NCBI GenBank assembly: GCA_007135995.1
Contig: SLHU01000036.1
Span: forward strand, 1 to 10,195
Length of the DNA: 10,195 nucleotides
Direction of reading: 5' to 3'
From: Clostridiales bacterium
Lineage (GTDB): Bacteria > Bacillota > Clostridia > Saccharofermentanales > UBA5734
Of the stretch, positions 6,881-10,195 are shown piece after piece. Numbering within the stretch: the first letter of the stretch is position 1; every line of letters begins with the position of its first letter. Both the position numbers and the translations under genes were made by a program. The notes under the pieces were generated by a model that did no database searches, had not been told where the DNA came from, and worked only from the letters and a program-made list of their open reading frames with translations.

Positions 6881-7871
6881 CAAGGTTTTCCGGCGAAACA
6901 TTTGGCAGCAGCGCTTCATGACTGGGAGAGACGATAAAGCTGGGTCCGAACAGATCACGCAGTCTATGCACCTCATCACGAACCTGCTGAGGTGTTCCGA
7001 AAGGCAGCAGCTGCTGGGTATCAACACCGCCAATAAATGTGATGTCTCCGTTATACTTGCGGGCCAGTTCATCCGCGCTCATATTTCTGGCTAAAGCCTG
7101 AATCGGATGAAGCGCGTCAACCCCTGCGTCTATCAGGTAAGGAATCGCTCTGTCAATCGCGCCGCAGGAATGCAGGACAACCTTCAACCCGTGCTTTTGC
7201 GCCTGCCGGGTGAACCTGACAAAATAAGGAAGCACAAACCGTTCAAAGAGCTCCGGAGAGACGAGCAGATCAAGCTGGCTGCCAAAGTCGTTGCCAAAGA
7301 AGATGGCGTCAATATCCTGGCTGATGGCGCTGAACAGCTGTTCGTTTGCTTCAAGATAGAAAGATACGATGTGTTCTGTAACGGCATCTACAATCTGCGG
7401 ATCGGTGTACATCTTCACAAAGTAATTATCCATACCAAAAAAGTCAGCAGCGTTGTGAAAGAAGGGAGACCACATGCCCGACAAAATGCCCTGGCCTTCC
7501 AGGCTGGCTTTTTTGACCGCCTGAATGGTCTCGCTGAAATCAAGATGCGCCGGATCAGGCCAGTGAAATTTCTCTACTTCTGACAAATCTTCACATTCCG
7601 CGAAGACACCCCCTTCGTTCAGGGAATGTTTTTCACGGCCGCCCATGATATCAAACATCGGCACACCTTCCGGATGCTGCCAGCAGTGATGGGCGTCAGG
7701 CATAATCCAGACGAACGTGTCATCAAGTTTTTTTGACAGCTCATAATCATTCTCAACTTTAAAATAAGGTTGATACAGTTTCATGCTGTCAGGATGAGGA
7801 TGACCGTGCCAGAATCCATTAGTATCACTTGTCCGGTTAAGAAGGCGGTTAAGGTGTTCTTTTTTATTCAT
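6852..7871 (-). CDS. Uroporphyrinogen decarboxylase-superfamily protein, possible methyltransferase relative
   Basis: This 339-residue protein belongs to the UroD/MtaA superfamily, TIM-barrel proteins that include haem-pathway HemE and zinc-dependent methylcobamide methyltransferases. I see the family landmarks LHSCGAID (H234, C236) followed by LIDAGVDALHPIQ, FIGGVDTQQLLPFGTP, and SPSHEALLPNVSPENL near the C-terminus. HSCG is typical of the methyltransferase-like branch, not of HemE. In MtaA-type enzymes a third zinc ligand is Cys in a motif of the form SPGCG; here the aligned position appears to be H318, giving a possible His-Cys-His site. No corrinoid-binding protein gene is in the window. 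The ATG at 7871 has TAGGAG at 7 bp, which decides it over an upstream start at 7904. It is divergent from a GH130 gene, pointing to sugar metabolism rather than haem. Substrate and reaction are unknown. Confidence 0.85.
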   Translation of the reverse strand: MNKKEHLNRLLNRTSDTNGFWHGHPHPDSMKLYQPYFKVENDYELSKKLDDTFVWIMPDAHHCWQHPEGVPMFDIMGGREKHSLNEGGVFAECEDLSEVEKFHWPDPAHLDFSETIQAVKKASLEGQGILSGMWSPFFHNAADFFGMDNYFVKMYTDPQIVDAVTEHIVSFYLEANEQLFSAISQDIDAIFFGNDFGSQLDLLVSPELFERFVLPYFVRFTRQAQKHGLKVVLHSCGAIDRAIPYLIDAGVDALHPIQALARNMSADELARKYNGDITFIGGVDTQQLLPFGTPQQVRDEVHRLRDLFGPSFIVSPSHEALLPNVSPENLEAMAEAAFD

Positions 7872-7931
7872 GATTCTGCTCCTAATTGTTTTATAGTCCG
7901 GCAATTACGGTTTGACCGGAGTCTGCTGTAT

Positions 7932-7990
7932 TGAGACAGTCCTGCCATGATAACGGCTGAGACATTTTTACTGCACTGTCGGCTGAGACA
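7932..7990. repeat. Three TGAGACA repeats at an exact 26-bp period
   Basis: TGAGACA begins at 7932, 7958 and 7984. The second and third share an 11-bp match (CGGCTGAGACA, 7954-7964 and 7980-7990) and the first and third share TGAGACAGTC. The third overlaps an inverted pair, ACTGTC (7975-7980) and GACAGT (7987-7992). The array is 61 to 119 bp upstream of the uroD-like start codon. A period near 2.5 helical turns suggests repeated contacts by a DNA-binding regulator; the regulator is not in the window. Confidence 0.6.
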
Positions 7991-8249
7991 GTCTGATCCG
8001 TGCTGGCGGCAATGTGAAGTGTCTGCTCGTAAGTTCTGCGACAGGCCAATTGATATAGTTTTGCATAACACCAGTTATATGAAATAAAGCCAGATCAACA
8101 TACACCCATTTCATGCAGGCAGCTTCTATTTTAAATCAAAAACGTGTATCTGACTACCTGAATCTGCTTGTTTTTGCTGTTTTTTTGAAACTCAATGCAT
8201 GGCAGCTCTTTTATCCGATGGGATGGCCGCGATTATTGCGTCGTGTTCA

Positions 8250-8278
8250 TTGACACTTATATCTGCGGCTTATAGAAT
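8250..8278 (+). promoter_or_regulatory. Probable sigma-A promoter for GH130
   Basis: A perfect TTGACA (8250-8255) and TAGAAT (8273-8278, one mismatch from consensus) are separated by 17 bp. The predicted start near 8285 gives a leader of about 70 nt. A small ACCGGT palindrome (8285-8290) sits at the predicted start and could be part of an operator. Confidence 0.7.
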
Positions 8279-8354
8279 GAATGTACCGGTCATCCACGAA
8301 TGATGCTGGTATTGATGCAGCTGCTGCTTGCAGACAGAGAGAGAGGGTTTGACG

Positions 8355-9341
8355 ATGTCTAATAAAATAGTAATCAAAGGCGATTCACTGCCGAATATAC
8401 CATGGGAAGATAAGCCGCGAGGTTGTATGGATGTCATGTGGCGGTATTCACAAAATCCGATTATTCCCCGCGACCTGCTGCCCACATCAAATAGTATATT
8501 TAACAGCGCGGTCGTTCCTTTTGAGGGCAGCTTTGCCGGCGTTTTCCGCTGTGATGACACAGCCCGTGAAATGAAAATACACACTGGCCGCAGTGAAGAC
8601 GGCATCAACTGGCAAATTGAGCCCGACAGAATTGAGATGCTGTGTGATGACGCTGAAATCAACCAGTTTGACTATGCCTATGACCCGCGTGTCTGCCAAA
8701 TAGAAGACCGATACTATGTCAGCTGGTGCAATGGATATCATGGTCCGACGATCGGCCTGGCCTGGACAAAAGATTTTAAAACATACCATCAGCTTGAGAA
8801 CGCATATCTGCCTTTTAATCGTAACGGTGTATTATTTCCGCGTAAAATTAACGGCAATTATGCGATGATCAGCCGGCCCAGTGATAACGGCCACACGCCA
8901 TTCGGAGATATATTTTACAGTGAAAGCCCGGATATGACGTACTGGGGCAAACACCGTTTCGTTATGGCTTCGTGCGGCTCATGGCAGAAGACAAAGATCG
9001 GGCCCGGTCCGATTCCCATAGAAACCAGTGAAGGCTGGCTGATGATCTACCATGGGGTTCTGACATCGTGCAACGGATTTGTTTATCATGTGGGCGCTGC
9101 CCTGCTGGATCTTGAACAACCCTGGAAAGTGCTTTATAGAACGAAGCCATATATTCTCAATCCGCGGATGGATTATGAATGTGTAGGGGATGTTCCCAAT
9201 GTCGTGTTCCCATGTGCTGCGCTTGTTGACGCTGACACAGGCCGGCTGGCGATGTACTATGGCGGCGCGGATACAGTGACCTGTCTGGCCTTCACCTATG
9301 TAGACGAGCTTGTCACGTTCATTAAGGCTAACAGCCTGTAA
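8355..9341 (+). CDS. Glycoside hydrolase family 130 phosphorylase, likely beta-mannoside-acting
   Basis: GH130 enzymes cleave beta-mannosidic linkages with phosphate, giving alpha-mannose 1-phosphate and a shortened sugar. This 328-residue protein shows a five-bladed beta-propeller-type family pattern: [11 protein letters not shown] (76-86), AYDPRV (108-113) with the probable proton donor D110, [13 protein letters not shown] (155-167), KIGPGPIPI (214-222), GWLMIYHGV (227-235) and late YYGGADT. There is no signal peptide, so it should act on imported oligosaccharides in the cytoplasm. The length fits the smaller GH130 subfamilies such as mannooligosaccharide phosphorylases; beta-1,4 versus beta-1,2 linkage, or a hydrolase member, cannot be separated by eye. 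GAGGG at 7 bp supports ATG 8355 over a TTG at 8328. It has its own promoter and precedes a DUF4432 gene in the same direction. Confidence 0.9.
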   Translation: MSNKIVIKGDSLPNIPWEDKPRGCMDVMWRYSQNPIIPRDLLPTSNSIFNSAVVPFEGSFAGVFRCDDTAREMKIHTGRSEDGINWQIEPDRIEMLCDDAEINQFDYAYDPRVCQIEDRYYVSWCNGYHGPTIGLAWTKDFKTYHQLENAYLPFNRNGVLFPRKINGNYAMISRPSDNGHTPFGDIFYSESPDMTYWGKHRFVMASCGSWQKTKIGPGPIPIETSEGWLMIYHGVLTSCNGFVYHVGAALLDLEQPWKVLYRTKPYILNPRMDYECVGDVPNVVFPCAALVDADTGRLAMYYGGADTVTCLAFTYVDELVTFIKANSL

Positions 9342-9359
9342 CCTTTTTTAAGGCAGTAT

Positions 9360-9442
9360 CGCTGACTGCTGCAGCGCGGGACCTTTCGAACAGAAAGCAG
9401 AAGGGTCAGCGGCGTTTGCTGCGGCGTGTCAAGTCAAGCAAA
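9360..9442 (+). other. Structured spacer between GH130 and the DUF4432 gene
   Basis: The 133-bp gap holds CGCTGAC (9360-9366) matched by GTCAGCG (9405-9411), with an alternative CGCTG/CAGCG pair inside (9360-9364, 9372-9376) and nested GACC/GGTC and TTTC/GAAA pairs between 9380 and 9407. Further on TTTGCT (9415-9420) is matched by AGCAAA (9437-9442). There is no T-run, so it is not a clear terminator. It may fold in the transcript as an attenuating, processing or stabilising element. No clear promoter was seen. Confidence 0.4.
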
Positions 9443-9474
9443 AAGCCTGCACCGCAACCGTCCGGAGGCGTCTT

Positions 9475-10195
9475 ATGATTACAGAAAAATTAAACCAGCA
9501 GACAATAAGTGATTTATCAAATACAGGCTCATTGAGCCAGCTTTATCGTGTCAGGCGATACCAGATCAGTGAAGGACCGGGCGCAGGCATCCGGATGATT
9601 GATATACGGAACGCAGCAGGCCTGCATGCTGTGTTCAATGAAAATCATGCGCTTGACTTGTTTGAACTGACGATCAGAGGTATCAATATTGGGTTCATGG
9701 CAAAAAATGATCTGGTGAATACCAGGGTGATTCCCATACCAGCCGACTTTCATCGTACCTGGCCAGGTGGTCTGCTGGCCACCTGCGGTTTACGCAATAC
9801 CGGGCCAGATCAGCAGGAGGGTGATGAATATCACCCTCTGCATGGCCTGATTGGCGGCGGCAGTGCTGAACAGGTGTCCGTCAGCATTGATGAGCAGGCA
9901 CGCGCGTTTATAATTGAAGGGCTGATCCGTGAAACAGCCATGTTTGGCCATCACCTTATTCTCAGACGTAAAATTATCATTGCACTTGATACATGCCGGA
10001 TCAGATGGGAAGACTGCATAGAAAACTTTGATGCAGATCCGCAGCCTGTTTTTCTGTTGTATCACTTTAATTTCGGCTATCCTTTTTTAAGTCCCGAGCT
10101 TGAGCTTACCTTCCCGCCGGGAGAAGTTATTCCCCGGACCGCAGAAGCAGAGAAAGGTCTTGAGGATTACAGGCAGATCACACCTCCTGCCGACG
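9475..10195 (+). CDS. DUF4432 aldose-epimerase-like protein, 3' end outside window
   Basis: The first 240 residues of a protein of the DUF4432 family, galactose-mutarotase-like beta-sandwich proteins expected to bind sugars. Members are usually about 300 to 350 residues, so roughly a third is missing beyond the window. Visible landmarks are the central GGLLATCGLRNTGP (from residue 98), LHGLIGG with H123, IIEGLIRETAMFG and LLYHFNFGYPFLSP; the two histidines (H123 and that in LYH) match conserved positions of epimerase-like proteins. The ATG at 9475 follows GGAGG with 6 bp spacing. It lies 133 bp after GH130 in the same direction, so it is probably part of the same sugar-utilisation unit. Whether it is a mutarotase, another isomerase or a sugar-binding protein is not known from sequence. 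Confidence 0.85.
   Translation, partial: MITEKLNQQTISDLSNTGSLSQLYRVRRYQISEGPGAGIRMIDIRNAAGLHAVFNENHALDLFELTIRGINIGFMAKNDLVNTRVIPIPADFHRTWPGGLLATCGLRNTGPDQQEGDEYHPLHGLIGGGSAEQVSVSIDEQARAFIIEGLIRETAMFGHHLILRRKIIIALDTCRIRWEDCIENFDADPQPVFLLYHFNFGYPFLSPELELTFPPGEVIPRTAEAEKGLEDYRQITPPAD

Larger units (their letters stand above)
7872..8354. promoter_or_regulatory. Divergent regulatory region between the uroD-like and GH130 genes
   Basis: These 483 bp contain no credible gene. The right end holds the GH130 promoter and leader; the left third holds the phased TGAGACA array and TCCGG/CCGGA and CGGT/ACCG inverted pairs just ahead of the uroD-like start. The middle, about 8041-8240, is AT-richer with T-runs near 8169-8187 and no structure I can name. 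I found no convincing -35/-10 pair for the minus-strand gene. Confidence 0.6.

Noticed and set aside
7107..7583. 158-codon plus-strand open frame inside the UroD-like gene
   Set aside because: It is antisense to a well-supported coding sequence, lacks family motifs and a ribosome site, so it is a frame shadow.
7888..7894. TATAAA on the minus strand as the -10 box of the UroD-like gene
   Set aside because: The implied start would fall within the ribosome binding site and no acceptable -35 box is present.
7868..8071. 67-codon minus-strand open frame upstream of the UroD-like gene
   Set aside because: No ribosome site, no recognisable motif, and it overlaps the phased repeat array and the UroD-like start region; more likely regulatory DNA.
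8281..8293. ACCGGT-centred sequence near the GH130 transcription start as a catabolite-responsive (cre) operator
   Set aside because: Only part of the cre consensus fits and the outer symmetry does not share the same centre; too weak to list as a site.

Overview
The window looks like a chromosomal segment of a Gram-positive Bacillota (Firmicutes) bacterium of roughly balanced GC content. The evidence is an EcfA1-EcfA2-EcfT-TruA gene order, strong purine-rich Shine-Dalgarno sites (AGGAGG, GGAGG, TAGGAG), sigma-A-like promoters, and a gut- or anaerobe-flavoured accessory set (GH130 phosphorylase, UroD-like protein, DUF4432 sugar epimerase-like protein). The exact genus cannot be told from the sequence. 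No mobile element, CRISPR array, tRNA or rRNA was seen.

Left half (1-6742, all + strand), housekeeping and salvage. The first gene encodes both ATPases of an energy-coupling factor (ECF) vitamin transporter fused in one polypeptide, an EcfA1-type half then an EcfA2-type half. It overlaps ecfT, the membrane coupling subunit. After a 234-bp spacer rich in palindromes, which ends in a good promoter, comes a run of four genes: a ROK-family sugar kinase (probably glucokinase), truA (tRNA pseudouridine synthase, overlapping the kinase by 4 bp), nicotinate phosphoribosyltransferase, and a cyclophilin-type peptidyl-prolyl isomerase. In many Bacillota truA directly follows ecfT, so the kinase looks inserted into an old conserved block. 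A convergent junction with a 12-bp perfect inverted repeat closes this half.

Right half (6852-10195), probable glycan utilisation. A minus-strand gene encodes a uroporphyrinogen-decarboxylase-superfamily protein that is probably not a haem enzyme and may be a zinc methyltransferase relative. It is divergent from a GH130 mannoside phosphorylase-type gene and a DUF4432 (aldose-epimerase-like) gene that runs off the window. The 483-bp divergent region holds a clear promoter for GH130. On the UroD side it holds three copies of TGAGACA spaced exactly 26 bp apart, a likely regulator-binding array.

How they may work together (inference): GH130 phosphorolysis would release a sugar 1-phosphate (typically alpha-mannose 1-phosphate) and a shorter sugar or glucose. 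The ROK kinase could phosphorylate the free sugar, and the DUF4432 protein may handle an anomer or related sugar. The role of the UroD-like protein here is unknown and is the most interesting open question. The ECF module would energise vitamin uptake, and the nearby nicotinate phosphoribosyltransferase would trap imported niacin if a niacin-specific S-component exists elsewhere.
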